NCBI GenBank assembly: GCA_943787745.1
Contig: CALSNJ010000002.1
Location: 1,236,668 to 1,300,667 of the forward strand
Reading direction: 5' to 3'
Length of the DNA: 64,000 nt
Source of the DNA: an uncultured Alphaproteobacteria bacterium
GTDB taxonomy: Bacteria; Pseudomonadota; Alphaproteobacteria; UBA6615
Shown one piece after another: positions 8,130-17,063 of this stretch. Made by a program: the position numbers and the translations under genes. Within the stretch, counting starts at the first letter, position 1. Each line of letters starts with the position of its first letter. The notes under the pieces are model-generated. The model worked only from the letters and a program-made list of their open reading frames with translations. It made no database searches and was not told where the DNA came from.

Positions 8130-8501
8130 ATGGTGTCGGAAAACGAATTTCCCGAACACGTTCTTGACCTGTTGGCTCAGGTCGGTGCGCCATTCGATAC
8201 AACAGCGCGCCTGCGCCGCATGTTCGGTGGGCATGGCATTTTCTGTGATGGCGTAATGTTTGCGCTGATTGCTGACGACGTTCTGTTCCTGAAAGTCGAT
8301 GCTGACACCAAACAAGAGTTCCTTGCTGCGGGTTCCGAGCCGTTCATATACGAACGAAAGGGCGGCAAGCTGATTGAGATGTCCTATGTCACGGTCCCTG
8401 ATGACGCCGCCGAGAATGTTGATGAACTTCGTCCATGGGCCCATATGGCACTTGCCGCAGCCAATCGTGCCAAGGCAAACAAGCCCGCAAAAAAGCGCTA
8501 G
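8130..8501 (+). CDS. TfoX N-terminal domain protein
   Basis: This is a 123-residue protein covering only the TfoX/Sxy N-terminal domain. The core motif RRMFGGHGIFCDGVMFALI (about residues 29-47) and FLKVDADTKQEF are characteristic, and the tail is lysine-rich (KANKPAKKR). In Enterobacteria full-length Sxy controls competence genes. Stand-alone N-domain proteins are widespread and their function is not established, so a competence role should not be assumed. It starts 15 bases after sspB and is probably co-transcribed with it. Confidence 0.85.
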   Translation: MVSENEFPEHVLDLLAQVGAPFDTTARLRRMFGGHGIFCDGVMFALIADDVLFLKVDADTKQEFLAAGSEPFIYERKGGKLIEMSYVTVPDDAAENVDELRPWAHMALAAANRAKANKPAKKR

Positions 8502-8608
8502 GGCCTGCCAGCAACGGGAGGTTCGCAAGCGGAATGACATCTTTGAACGGATAGGCCTTTACCTATGCGCAGCGGCAGGGATAATGCGCGCCGAAACTGG
8601 AGAGTGTG

Positions 8609-10003
8609 ATGACAGACAATACCCGTATTGAATCCGACACGATGGGCGAGGTCGCCGTACCGGCCGACAAGTACTGGGGTGCACAGACCCAGCGCAGCAT
8701 TGAGAATTTCCCGATCGGCAATGACCGCATGCCGACCGCGCTGGTGCGTGCGTTGGGCATTCAGAAGCAGGCCGCAGCGAAAGCCAATCTTGCGCTTGGG
8801 CAGCTTGAGGCAGAAGTCGCCAATGCGATTGTCGCCGCCGCCCAGGAAGTGATCGACGGCAAGTTTGATGACAATTTTCCCTTGGTGGTTTGGCAAACAG
8901 GTTCGGGCACACAGTCGAACATGAACGCCAACGAAGTGATCGCGAACCGCGCCAACGAGATTCTCGGGGGAAAGCCCGGTGACAAGTCGCCCGTTCACCC
9001 GAATGATCACGTCAACCGCAGTCAGTCCTCGAATGACACTTTTCCGGCCGCCATGCACATCGCCGCCGCGCTGGAGTTCGAAAACCGCCTGATCCCCTCG
9101 CTCAATCACCTCAAAGATGCGCTGGAAGCCAAGTCGAAGGAATTCTCCGATATCATCAAGATCGGACGCACTCACACCCAGGACGCCACGCCACTGACCT
9201 TGGGTCAGGAGTTTTCAGGCTATGCGGCCCAGATGGGTGGTGTGATCGCAGGGGTCGAGCGTGCCATGCCGGACCTGCTGCAGCTGGCCCAGGGCGGAAC
9301 GGCTGTCGGCACCGGGCTGAACACACCCAAGGGATTTGCCGAGCAGTTTGCCAAAGAAGTTGCAGACATCACCGGCAAGCCTTTTGAAACCATGCCCAAC
9401 AAGTTCGCCGGACTGGCTGCCCATGACGCGATGGTCGCAGCCTCCGGTGCGCTGAATGTCGGCGCGGTTGCCGCCATGAAGATTGCCAACGATGTGCGCT
9501 TTCTCGGTTCGGGTCCACGCAGCGGCATCGGTGAGCTGAATCTGCCCGCCAACGAGCCGGGCTCTTCGATCATGCCGGGCAAGGTCAACCCGACCCAGTG
9601 TGAAGCCCTGACCATGGTCGCTGCCGAAGTCATGGGCAACAACATGGCCGTAACCGTTGCTGGCAGTAACGGTCATTTCGAGCTGAACGTCTTCAAGCCG
9701 GTCATTATTTTCAACGTGCTGCGATCAGCTGGATTGCTTGGTGATGCCTGCCGCAGTTTCACCGATCGCTGTGTCGACGGGATCGAAGCAAATCGCGAAC
9801 GAATCGGTGAATTGATGGCCCAGTCTTTGATGCTGGTGACCGCGCTGAACCCGCATATTGGCTATGACAACGCCGCAAAGGTCGCAAAAAAGGCATTTGC
9901 AGACGGGAGTACCCTAAAAGAGGCCGCAATGGACTTGGGGCTACTCACCAGTGAGCAGTATGATGAGTGGGTCAAACCGGAGAACATGATCGAGCCTGCA
10001 TGA
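8609..10003 (+). CDS. fumC: Class II fumarate hydratase
   Basis: FumC reversibly hydrates fumarate to malate in the TCA cycle, without an iron-sulfur cluster. It has 464 residues, the usual length of the homotetrameric class II enzyme. The family signature [15 protein letters not shown] holds the catalytic loop serine. Substrate-site segments [27 protein letters not shown] and [11 protein letters not shown] are intact. The ATG at 8609 follows GGAG by 6 bases; an in-frame GTG one codon earlier is less well placed. The downstream RHH gene overlaps its stop codon. Confidence 0.98.
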   Translation: MTDNTRIESDTMGEVAVPADKYWGAQTQRSIENFPIGNDRMPTALVRALGIQKQAAAKANLALGQLEAEVANAIVAAAQEVIDGKFDDNFPLVVWQTGSGTQSNMNANEVIANRANEILGGKPGDKSPVHPNDHVNRSQSSNDTFPAAMHIAAALEFENRLIPSLNHLKDALEAKSKEFSDIIKIGRTHTQDATPLTLGQEFSGYAAQMGGVIAGVERAMPDLLQLAQGGTAVGTGLNTPKGFAEQFAKEVADITGKPFETMPNKFAGLAAHDAMVAASGALNVGAVAAMKIANDVRFLGSGPRSGIGELNLPANEPGSSIMPGKVNPTQCEALTMVAAEVMGNNMAVTVAGSNGHFELNVFKPVIIFNVLRSAGLLGDACRSFTDRCVDGIEANRERIGELMAQSLMLVTALNPHIGYDNAAKVAKKAFADGSTLKEAAMDLGLLTSEQYDEWVKPENMIEPA

Positions 10004-10239
10004 TGCAAAACATCATTGAGACCCTGCCCCACCAATCGGCGAATAAGAAACGTTCGGTCGTTGTTGCGGGGCATCGTACGAGCGTCTCACTCGAGAATGT
10101 ATTCTGGGACCACCTGCGTATGATGGCGAAGGCACGCCGCGTTTCTGTCAACGAACTGGTGACGGAAATCGATCAGTCTCGCGACGGAAGTCTGTCGAGC
10201 GCGATCCGCGTCTTCATCCTCAATGATCTTCGCAAATAG
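10000..10239 (+). CDS. Small ribbon-helix-helix DNA-binding domain protein
   Basis: This is a 79-residue protein with a ribbon-helix-helix type core: a beta strand ([15 protein letters not shown]), then a helix ([18 protein letters not shown]) and a C-terminal [16 protein letters not shown]. This matches the RHH_4 family common in alphaproteobacteria. Start is at the overlapping ATGATG (10000 or 10003), within the fumC stop, so translation is coupled to fumC. It may be a small transcription factor, but no target is visible. Upstream in-frame codons inside fumC were not included. Confidence 0.8.
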   Translation: MMQNIIETLPHQSANKKRSVVVAGHRTSVSLENVFWDHLRMMAKARRVSVNELVTEIDQSRDGSLSSAIRVFILNDLRK

Positions 10240-10248
10240 CCCCTAATC

Positions 10249-13200
10249 CTATCGCCGCTTGATCAAACCCTCGAGCAGATTCTTGAACTGATCGACAGGT
10301 TCCTGACTCTGTGGCTGAGCTGAACCGGAATCGGTTGCGGGCTGCTCCTGACTGCCACCGGGCAGAAACTTGCGAAGCGCGGTGCCAACGGCCTTGCCGG
10401 CGATGTACTCATTGATCTGATTGACGTTTACAAGGCGCGTGTTTGGCGCCTCCAGCGGTCCCTTTTGTTCCACAACCACGCCCGGAAATTTGGGGTGTGC
10501 CGGGAAGGCGGCCTTGGCCTGAATATCCACCAGCCATTTCGGAAGGTTCGTATTTCCCGAGAATGTCACTGCGGCACATTCGGGATTCAGTTGTTGTTGG
10601 GGCAGCGTTGCAATGCCGTCAGCAATGTCGAAGCGCCCGTCGAAACTGGCGATCTTGGTCTGACCACCCTGGGCCGCTGTTGCCAGCCCCAGAAAACCCT
10701 CAAGACCATTGAGGTTGCCCAGCTGATCGCTGATCCGGCAAACATCCACACCATCGACCACCGCATTGGTGAACTGGACGGCACCCTTGCCACCAAGATT
10801 TGAGATCATTTCAAACTCACTGCGGCCACGGGAAGACACGTTCAGATCAGCTCCCAGCGTGCCCGAAACGAGGTTCACATTCGACACAGGGAACAGCAGT
10901 TCGAGAGCAGACATCACCCCCTTGTCACCACCCCCTTTGGAACCACCGAGGAACTTCGCAGCATCCGCGCCCTTCACATCGAGCACATAGGACATAGTCG
11001 GGACATCACGATCAGCAACTTGTGCCGTCATGGCGAAGGTGCCGCCAAATGCCTGACCGGAAAGCTGGTTCAGGTCGAGCACGCCGTCCTTGACGACCAA
11101 TGCCAGTTGCGGCTGGTCAACACGAATATTGGTGTAGGTAATCGCAGGCGCGGACAGCTTGACTGACGCGTCAGCGGTTTGCAGCGCAGAAAGGTCCAGA
11201 CGCTCGCTTGACCATCGTGCCGCGCCGCTTGCGGGAGACCCGCCACCCGAAGACGCACCTGCGCGCCCTGAACTTCCGCCCGCGGCGCCTTTGTTCGACG
11301 GCACAGGCAGGAACCAGTCGACAATGATTTCACTGGTCTCGAGCTCCGCTGTCAGATCGGGCCGGACCCCGCCCAATGCCAAACGTGCATTGCCCGCGTA
11401 GCTGACAGGTCCCGCACGGCCTTCAAGCTTCGGCAACGAAACCAGATTGGGTTGCATGTCGAGATTGGTCTTGAGCGCAAAAGGTCCGGCATCCGCCAGA
11501 GCGGGCTTGTAGTCATTCGAGAATGTCCGCACGAAGGCGACCATATCGGGATGACTGATATCGAGCGCCATGGCACCGGTTGGCTTGCCCGACGACAGAT
11601 CATTGAGTTTTCCATCAAGCAATATCTTGCCAGGGCCAACACCAATATTGGCATTCAGGTTTGTCGCGTTCAGATCTCCATTGGCGGTGACAACTGCAGC
11701 GAGCGCACCGGTTTTGACGCCCTTCGCGGCCGCGTTTCCTGCCAATCGCCCGAAGAAAGCCGACGCGTCCGCATGCTTGAGGTCGAGCCGCATGTCATAG
11801 CGCGGGGGAATCGCAAGAGCGGCAACAGTGCCCGCCGCTTTCAGATTGGCACCGAGTGCCTGCAATGTAGCATCGACAGCAAGGTTCTGGAGATCGCCCT
11901 TGAAGGTTCCGTTGAGTTTGCCGGGCCCGATCGGAGCCGGGGTGGAGACATTCGCCAGAGCCAGCAGCCGGTCTGCATTTGGCGCATCGACACTGATCGT
12001 GAGGTCGGCGGCTGGTGAACCGGTGAGACCGGTGATCTCACCTTTCGCGGACACTTTCGCGCCCTCAAGATTGGCCACAGAGGCATCGCGCACTTCAAGT
12101 TTGCCGCCTTGGAGCGTGCTATCGAGGTTGACCCCACGAATGTTCTGCTCGCGGTAGACAAGTTCTCCAACTTTCAATTGCAGGATGGCATCAAACGCGT
12201 TGAGCGCAGAAAGACCGCCAGCTGCCTTATCTTCGCTCTGTTCACGGGGCGCTTCGGCGCTTGCTGTCCCGCCGGAACCCGAAGACACAGGCGCATCCGC
12301 CTCGACCGGCAGATACGCGTCCACATTCAGCTTGTCGAGTGACAACCCAACACCAAAACCCGGGCGCTCACGAAGCGCGATGGCAACCCCACCGCGCAGA
12401 CGTGAAACATCCACACTCACATCGATATCGGTGAGCGTGACGTTCTCAGGCGTTGCCACGACAGAGACAGAACCCGCCATCTTGCGCAGACGTTCGGCGG
12501 GCACGGCATCAACATCGGCACCGGCCCACTTGATCAGGGACCGAAGATTGTCCGACGACAGTTCGGCCTGACCATTGAATTCTGGTCCGCCTTCATTGCT
12601 GGACACCAAACCAACGAGCGAGGCGGAAGAACCGCCGGGCAGCTGGGCAGAGGCCCGAGAGATATTCACCACACCTTCGGCGAGTTCAGCATTCAGAATG
12701 ACCTGCCGGATCACCCCATCCCGATAGACCAGTGCGTCGATCTTTGTTTCGATACTCGCTGACAACACGGTCGGAATGGAAAATCCGCCCGATCCGGATT
12801 TTGACGTCGACTTTTCTGTCGTGCCGGACTTGGAATCCGCAATACCTGGCTCATTGGTGGATTGAGATGTTGAGGTCTCCGACAACAGACGATCGAGATC
12901 GAGCTGCGACATGTTGATGACAACATTGGCGGTCGGACTCTCGCCCAATGCGACATCAATCGCTCCGGTCGCAGAATCCGCACCCAGCCGCAAAGCCAAA
13001 TCACTGACCGTGACCGCTTCCTGACTGGCCGTTACCGTACCGTCGATCTCCAGCGCCTTGCCGCTCAATGCCGATGGCGCTGTTGATCCGGAAACACTGG
13101 CGATCATCTTTGAGAGATCATCGGCGCGAACCTCAACCTGACCGGATACCCGCGGTGTGCCCGTCGCCCCCGACAAAACGCCCGAATAGTTGATTTTCGC

Positions 13201-13896
13201 GCCTGCGGTGGTGATGCGCAGATTGACCGGTGTCGCCTTGTCCTCAACCAGTTCACCCACACCAGCGGTCAAGTCGACATCGAAGCCACGCGCCATAAGC
13301 GACCCTTCCGCGCGGAAAGGTCCGGTCAGGCTGCCCGCACCGAGCGAGACATCAATGTCTTCAATGCGCTCGACCTGGTCGGGTGTCTTGTAGGTCAGCG
13401 TGCCATCCACGATGACCACATCATCAAACCGAATCGGCGGGGTTTTCGCCGAAGCACCATCCTCGGATGCACCATCAGAACCCGCCGCCGTGCCCGCGGT
13501 CTCTGACGGGGGTGCAAACGTCCAGTTGTTCGAGCCATCAGCATATTGCTCGAGCAGGATATCCGGCCTGCGCAGAACAATGCGGTTCACCTGCACATTG
13601 CCGGTCAGCAACGGGAACAGCGCCACCTCAACGGTTGCCCCGTCCAGTTGCACCATGGGCGTCTCACCACCCTGCTCCGCATTCGAGAGCGAGACATCAC
13701 CCACAGACACGCCGGGTTTGGGGAGCACACGAAAGCTGAGCTTGCCATTGATCGAAAGGGTCCGACCGGTGGCCTTGCGAACCTCCGCCGCTATATCGGT
13801 CTTGATTGAATCCGTGGGCACAAAAAGCGGCCCCGCAAATGCCACCCCCACCAAGACAACAACGAGAACACCGAGGCCAATCAGTAACTTTCGCAC
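10249..13896 (-). CDS. AsmA-family protein
   Basis: This is a very large (1215-residue) AsmA-family protein. It has one N-terminal membrane helix (about residues 4-26, LIGLGVLVVVLVGVAFAGPL) and a long beta-rich periplasmic body. An AsmA N-domain opens it (KATGRTLSINGKLSF). The C-terminal region (about residues 930-1160; LDLSALQTADASVKLSAPAI, GTLGADLNVSSRGRSEF) holds the usual AsmA_2 repeats. The tail is low-complexity (SQEQPATDSGSAQPQSQEP). AsmA-like proteins are thought to act in lipid transport or outer-membrane assembly between the two membranes. The start is GTG at 13896 with GGAG about 10 bases upstream. It is divergent from ggt and convergent with the fumC-RHH pair. Confidence 0.92.
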   Translation of the reverse strand: MRKLLIGLGVLVVVLVGVAFAGPLFVPTDSIKTDIAAEVRKATGRTLSINGKLSFRVLPKPGVSVGDVSLSNAEQGGETPMVQLDGATVEVALFPLLTGNVQVNRIVLRRPDILLEQYADGSNNWTFAPPSETAGTAAGSDGASEDGASAKTPPIRFDDVVIVDGTLTYKTPDQVERIEDIDVSLGAGSLTGPFRAEGSLMARGFDVDLTAGVGELVEDKATPVNLRITTAGAKINYSGVLSGATGTPRVSGQVEVRADDLSKMIASVSGSTAPSALSGKALEIDGTVTASQEAVTVSDLALRLGADSATGAIDVALGESPTANVVINMSQLDLDRLLSETSTSQSTNEPGIADSKSGTTEKSTSKSGSGGFSIPTVLSASIETKIDALVYRDGVIRQVILNAELAEGVVNISRASAQLPGGSSASLVGLVSSNEGGPEFNGQAELSSDNLRSLIKWAGADVDAVPAERLRKMAGSVSVVATPENVTLTDIDVSVDVSRLRGGVAIALRERPGFGVGLSLDKLNVDAYLPVEADAPVSSGSGGTASAEAPREQSEDKAAGGLSALNAFDAILQLKVGELVYREQNIRGVNLDSTLQGGKLEVRDASVANLEGAKVSAKGEITGLTGSPAADLTISVDAPNADRLLALANVSTPAPIGPGKLNGTFKGDLQNLAVDATLQALGANLKAAGTVAALAIPPRYDMRLDLKHADASAFFGRLAGNAAAKGVKTGALAAVVTANGDLNATNLNANIGVGPGKILLDGKLNDLSSGKPTGAMALDISHPDMVAFVRTFSNDYKPALADAGPFALKTNLDMQPNLVSLPKLEGRAGPVSYAGNARLALGGVRPDLTAELETSEIIVDWFLPVPSNKGAAGGSSGRAGASSGGGSPASGAARWSSERLDLSALQTADASVKLSAPAITYTNIRVDQPQLALVVKDGVLDLNQLSGQAFGGTFAMTAQVADRDVPTMSYVLDVKGADAAKFLGGSKGGGDKGVMSALELLFPVSNVNLVSGTLGADLNVSSRGRSEFEMISNLGGKGAVQFTNAVVDGVDVCRISDQLGNLNGLEGFLGLATAAQGGQTKIASFDGRFDIADGIATLPQQQLNPECAAVTFSGNTNLPKWLVDIQAKAAFPAHPKFPGVVVEQKGPLEAPNTRLVNVNQINEYIAGKAVGTALRKFLPGGSQEQPATDSGSAQPQSQEPVDQFKNLLEGLIKRR

Positions 13897-13921
13897 GTGC
13901 GTATCACTCCAGATGAATTTT

Positions 13922-13969
13922 GCGTTTCGCTACACAGGAAACGCATCGAACCCGCTATGGATCCATAGC
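13922..13969. promoter_or_regulatory. Two dyads in the asmA-ggt divergent region
   Basis: GCTATGGATCCATAGC (13954-13969) is a perfect 16-bp palindrome. Just before it GCGTTTC (13922-13928) and GAAACGC (13938-13944) form a 7-bp inverted repeat. Both lie 26-73 bases ahead of the asmA start in the 212-base divergent region. They are candidate operators; no regulator is identified. Confidence 0.35.
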
Positions 13970-14108
13970 CCAGAAACCAAGGACGTGGCAGCTTATCAAC
14001 TTCCACGACCACAAACCGCCCATTCAGGCATTTAGACGCAAACTTCTTGTCAAAGATGTGACGACGCGCACAGTTGGGCGAATAACAATTACGTGGCAGC
14101 CTGTGTTT

Positions 14109-15866
14109 ATGAATAGCCATTTCTACGCCAGATTGCCCGCGATTCTTGCAGCACTTCTTTTTCTGACAGTCGCTCCGGCAAATGCCCAGTCTCCCCAGCC
14201 CGAAGATTCAACCGGTCGCGGGGAACACAAACTGGTTCAGGCAGACCGGCAAATGGTCGCTGCGGCACATCCTGACGCCGTGGCCGCCGGGCTGGATATG
14301 TTGCGTAAAGGCGGCAGCGCAGCCGACGCCGCCATCGCCGTCCAGCTGGTTCTCAATCTTGTCGAACCCCAAAGTTCAGGAATCGGCGGCGGCGCCTTCC
14401 TGCTTTTTCATGACCAGCGCACCCGAAAAACCATCGCCTATGACGGCCGTGAAACCGCGCCAGCCAAGACCCGTGCAGATCACTTTCTGAACGCGGACGG
14501 CACACCCATATCGTTTGCAGATGCGGTTGTCGGAGGCCGGTCCGTCGGCACACCGGGCACGGTCGCGCTGCTGGCCGAAGTCCATGCCCGGCATGGCAAA
14601 CTGCCCTGGGCCGACCTATTCGAGCCAGCCATTCAACTCGCAAAGGAAGGCTTCATCGTCGGACCTCGCCTTGCCGCAATGCTTGCTGGTCCAAGGGCCG
14701 AACGGATCAAAACCTTCACCACCACACGCGCATATTTCTTCCCGACTGGAACGCCGCTGAGTGCGGGCATGCGTAAGACCAATCCGGCCTTTGCCAGGAC
14801 CCTGAGTCAGATCGCCCTGCAAGGTCCCGCTGCATTCTATGACGGCCCCATTGCGGCCGCGATCATCGCAGCAGTGCAGAAGGCACCGATCAACCCAGGC
14901 GTCCTGTCGCTGCAAGATCTCTTGAACTATCGCGTGATCGCACGCACACCGGTTTGCCACCCGTATCGCGTCTTCGAAGTCTGCGGCATGGGACCGCCCT
15001 CCTCGGGAGGTGTGGCTGTGGGACAAATCCTCGGTATTCTCTCACATTTCGACCTGCCCGGCATGGGCCCGGACAGCGTTCAAAGCTGGCACCTTCTCAA
15101 CGAAGCCTCCAAACTCGCTTTCGCAGACCGCAACCAGTACATGGCGGATTCTGATTTCGTCGATGTCCCCACAGCCGGCCTTCTCGAACCCGGCTACCTC
15201 GCGACCCGCGCTGGTTTCATCCGCACCGAAACTTCGATCATTCCCCCGGTGGTTCCCGGGCGACCAAGAGGCGTCCCGGCAAAACTGCCAGGCGCAGACA
15301 CGCAGACAGGTCGGCCGGGCACCAGTCACATTTCAATCGTGGATGCGGACGGGAATGCGGTTTCGATGACCACCACCATCGAAGGTGCGTTTGGATCCCA
15401 GATCATGGTCGGCGGTTTCCTGCTGAACAACGAATTGACGGATTTCTCGTTTCGTCCGACGCAGGACGGACACCCTGTGGCCAACCGGCTTGAGCCGGGC
15501 AAGCGCCCGCGCAGCTCCATGGCGCCAACCATCGTGTTTGATAAGTCTGGCGAATTGCGCCTTGTCCTTGGTTCACCCGGGGGAAGCCGCATCATCGGCT
15601 ATGTCGCAAAGACGCTTGTGGCCGTTCTGGATTGGAACCTCGATATCCAGACCGCCATCGATATGGGCCACCTGGTCAACCGTAACCGCTTTACCGACAT
15701 CGAACTCGGGACGCCTGCGGCCCGACTGCAAGCCCCGTTGGAGGCCCTCGGCAATCGCGTCAAACTTCGCGACCTGAACAGCGGACTGCACGGTATCGAA
15801 GTGATGGATGGAAAATTGCGCGGCGGCGCCGACCCACGGCGCGAGGGCGTGGCACAGGGCGACTAG
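14109..15866 (+). CDS. ggt: Gamma-glutamyltransferase, periplasmic
   Basis: This enzyme cleaves or transfers gamma-glutamyl groups from glutathione and related peptides. It is made as a proenzyme that cuts itself. From the ATG at 14109 it has 585 residues and begins with a signal peptide (about residues 1-28, ending ANAQ). The long upstream extension of the open frame has no protein features and was dropped. The self-cleavage and catalytic Thr405 starts the TSHISIVDADGN segment, equivalent to TTHYS of the E. coli enzyme. GGSAADAAIAVQLVLNLVEP and the GPPSSGG region are family typical. The nearby 5-oxoprolinase handles a downstream product of gamma-glutamyl metabolism. Confidence 0.95.
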   Translation: MNSHFYARLPAILAALLFLTVAPANAQSPQPEDSTGRGEHKLVQADRQMVAAAHPDAVAAGLDMLRKGGSAADAAIAVQLVLNLVEPQSSGIGGGAFLLFHDQRTRKTIAYDGRETAPAKTRADHFLNADGTPISFADAVVGGRSVGTPGTVALLAEVHARHGKLPWADLFEPAIQLAKEGFIVGPRLAAMLAGPRAERIKTFTTTRAYFFPTGTPLSAGMRKTNPAFARTLSQIALQGPAAFYDGPIAAAIIAAVQKAPINPGVLSLQDLLNYRVIARTPVCHPYRVFEVCGMGPPSSGGVAVGQILGILSHFDLPGMGPDSVQSWHLLNEASKLAFADRNQYMADSDFVDVPTAGLLEPGYLATRAGFIRTETSIIPPVVPGRPRGVPAKLPGADTQTGRPGTSHISIVDADGNAVSMTTTIEGAFGSQIMVGGFLLNNELTDFSFRPTQDGHPVANRLEPGKRPRSSMAPTIVFDKSGELRLVLGSPGGSRIIGYVAKTLVAVLDWNLDIQTAIDMGHLVNRNRFTDIELGTPAARLQAPLEALGNRVKLRDLNSGLHGIEVMDGKLRGGADPRREGVAQGD

Positions 15867-17059
15867 ATTTTCGAAACCCCCACCCGGGTCAGAAAATTCG
15901 AACTGAGAAATGCCAGCACCGAGGCAACGAGCATCACAACTGCCATCGGGATTGGTGTGTCGTCCTGCACCACACCAGCCAACTGGGCGAACCCGGCACC
16001 AATCAGCATTTGCAGGAATGCCAGCAAACCTGAGGCCGTCCCTGCAAATTGTGGAGAGATGCTAATCGCACCGGCCTGCGCGTTCGGCATCGCCAGACCG
16101 TTGGCCATGGCCATGGCGGCGCCCGGCAGAAATATCGTCCAGGGCGACCAGATTCCTGCCAGCACAAACCCCAGCATCACCGCACCGAACACAACGGCGA
16201 GTGCGCTGCCGATCCGCATCATCCGGTCGAGGCCCACCCGCTCGCCAAATTTCCCGGTCAGAAAGGTTCCCATCATGAACCCGGCCGATATCAGAACAAA
16301 GAACAGGCCGAACTCGGTCGGGGGCCGTTCGAGGACGTTTGCCATCACAAACGGGGCGGCGCCCAGAAATGCCATGAACATACCCATCCCGAAGCCGACC
16401 TGCCCGGCGTAGCCTAAGAATGCAGGCACGCGTAACAGAATCAAAAATCCACCGAACATGCCGCGCAAGGTCTGAACATCCGCGCCCGGCGGTAAGGTCT
16501 CAGGCACTCTTGGCAGGGCGAAAGCAAGCACCAGTGCCCCGATGATGCCAGCAAAGATAAAGATGGCACGCCAGTCGAAAGCTTCATTGAGCAGGCCGCC
16601 AATCAGGGGGGCAATCATGGGCGCCACCACCAGCGCGGTGATCATGTAAGCCATCAGGCGTGCGGCCGTTTCGCGATCATAAAGGTCACGAATGATCGCC
16701 CGGCTCAGCACCATGCCAGCCGCACCGCCGACCGCCTGAACAATCCGGCCCAGAATGACGATCTCGATGGTCGGCGCGAGCGCCGCAATCGCACTGCCGA
16801 TTACAAAAATGACCAACCCGATCACGAGCACCGGACGCCGCCCATAGCGGTCGGATGCAGGGCCATAGACGAGGGTCGAGAAGGCAATCGTGAACAGCGC
16901 GAGTGACAACACATATTGCACGGTTGCAGCTGGGACCTCGAAGGCCACCTGCATGACCGGCAACACCGGCAGAATGATCTGCATGGATAGCGGCCCCAGC
17001 GCGGTAATGACCGCGAGGACAGCTATGAACGCGCGCGTGTTGACCGGCGGCGTGGGCAT
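15863..17059 (-). CDS. Bcr/CflA-type MFS drug-resistance exporter
   Basis: This is a 398-residue inner-membrane transporter with 12 predicted helices. The Bcr/CflA type is indicated by the opening SMQIILPVLPVMQ, the loop 2-3 motif YGPASDRYGRRPVLVIG and GRIVQAVGGAAGMVLSRAI. Known relatives export drugs, sulfonamides or small peptides and amino acids such as cysteine by proton antiport. The start at 17059 lies 4 bases after the stop of the 5-oxoprolinase gene and is preferred over an in-frame codon at 17113 inside that gene. Co-transcription with 5-oxoprolinase hints at an amino-acid-related substrate, which is inference. Its 3' end overlaps the convergent ggt end by 4 bases. Confidence 0.92.
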   Translation of the reverse strand: MPTPPVNTRAFIAVLAVITALGPLSMQIILPVLPVMQVAFEVPAATVQYVLSLALFTIAFSTLVYGPASDRYGRRPVLVIGLVIFVIGSAIAALAPTIEIVILGRIVQAVGGAAGMVLSRAIIRDLYDRETAARLMAYMITALVVAPMIAPLIGGLLNEAFDWRAIFIFAGIIGALVLAFALPRVPETLPPGADVQTLRGMFGGFLILLRVPAFLGYAGQVGFGMGMFMAFLGAAPFVMANVLERPPTEFGLFFVLISAGFMMGTFLTGKFGERVGLDRMMRIGSALAVVFGAVMLGFVLAGIWSPWTIFLPGAAMAMANGLAMPNAQAGAISISPQFAGTASGLLAFLQMLIGAGFAQLAGVVQDDTPIPMAVVMLVASVLAFLSSNFLTRVGVSKI

Positions 17060-17063
17060 TGAC

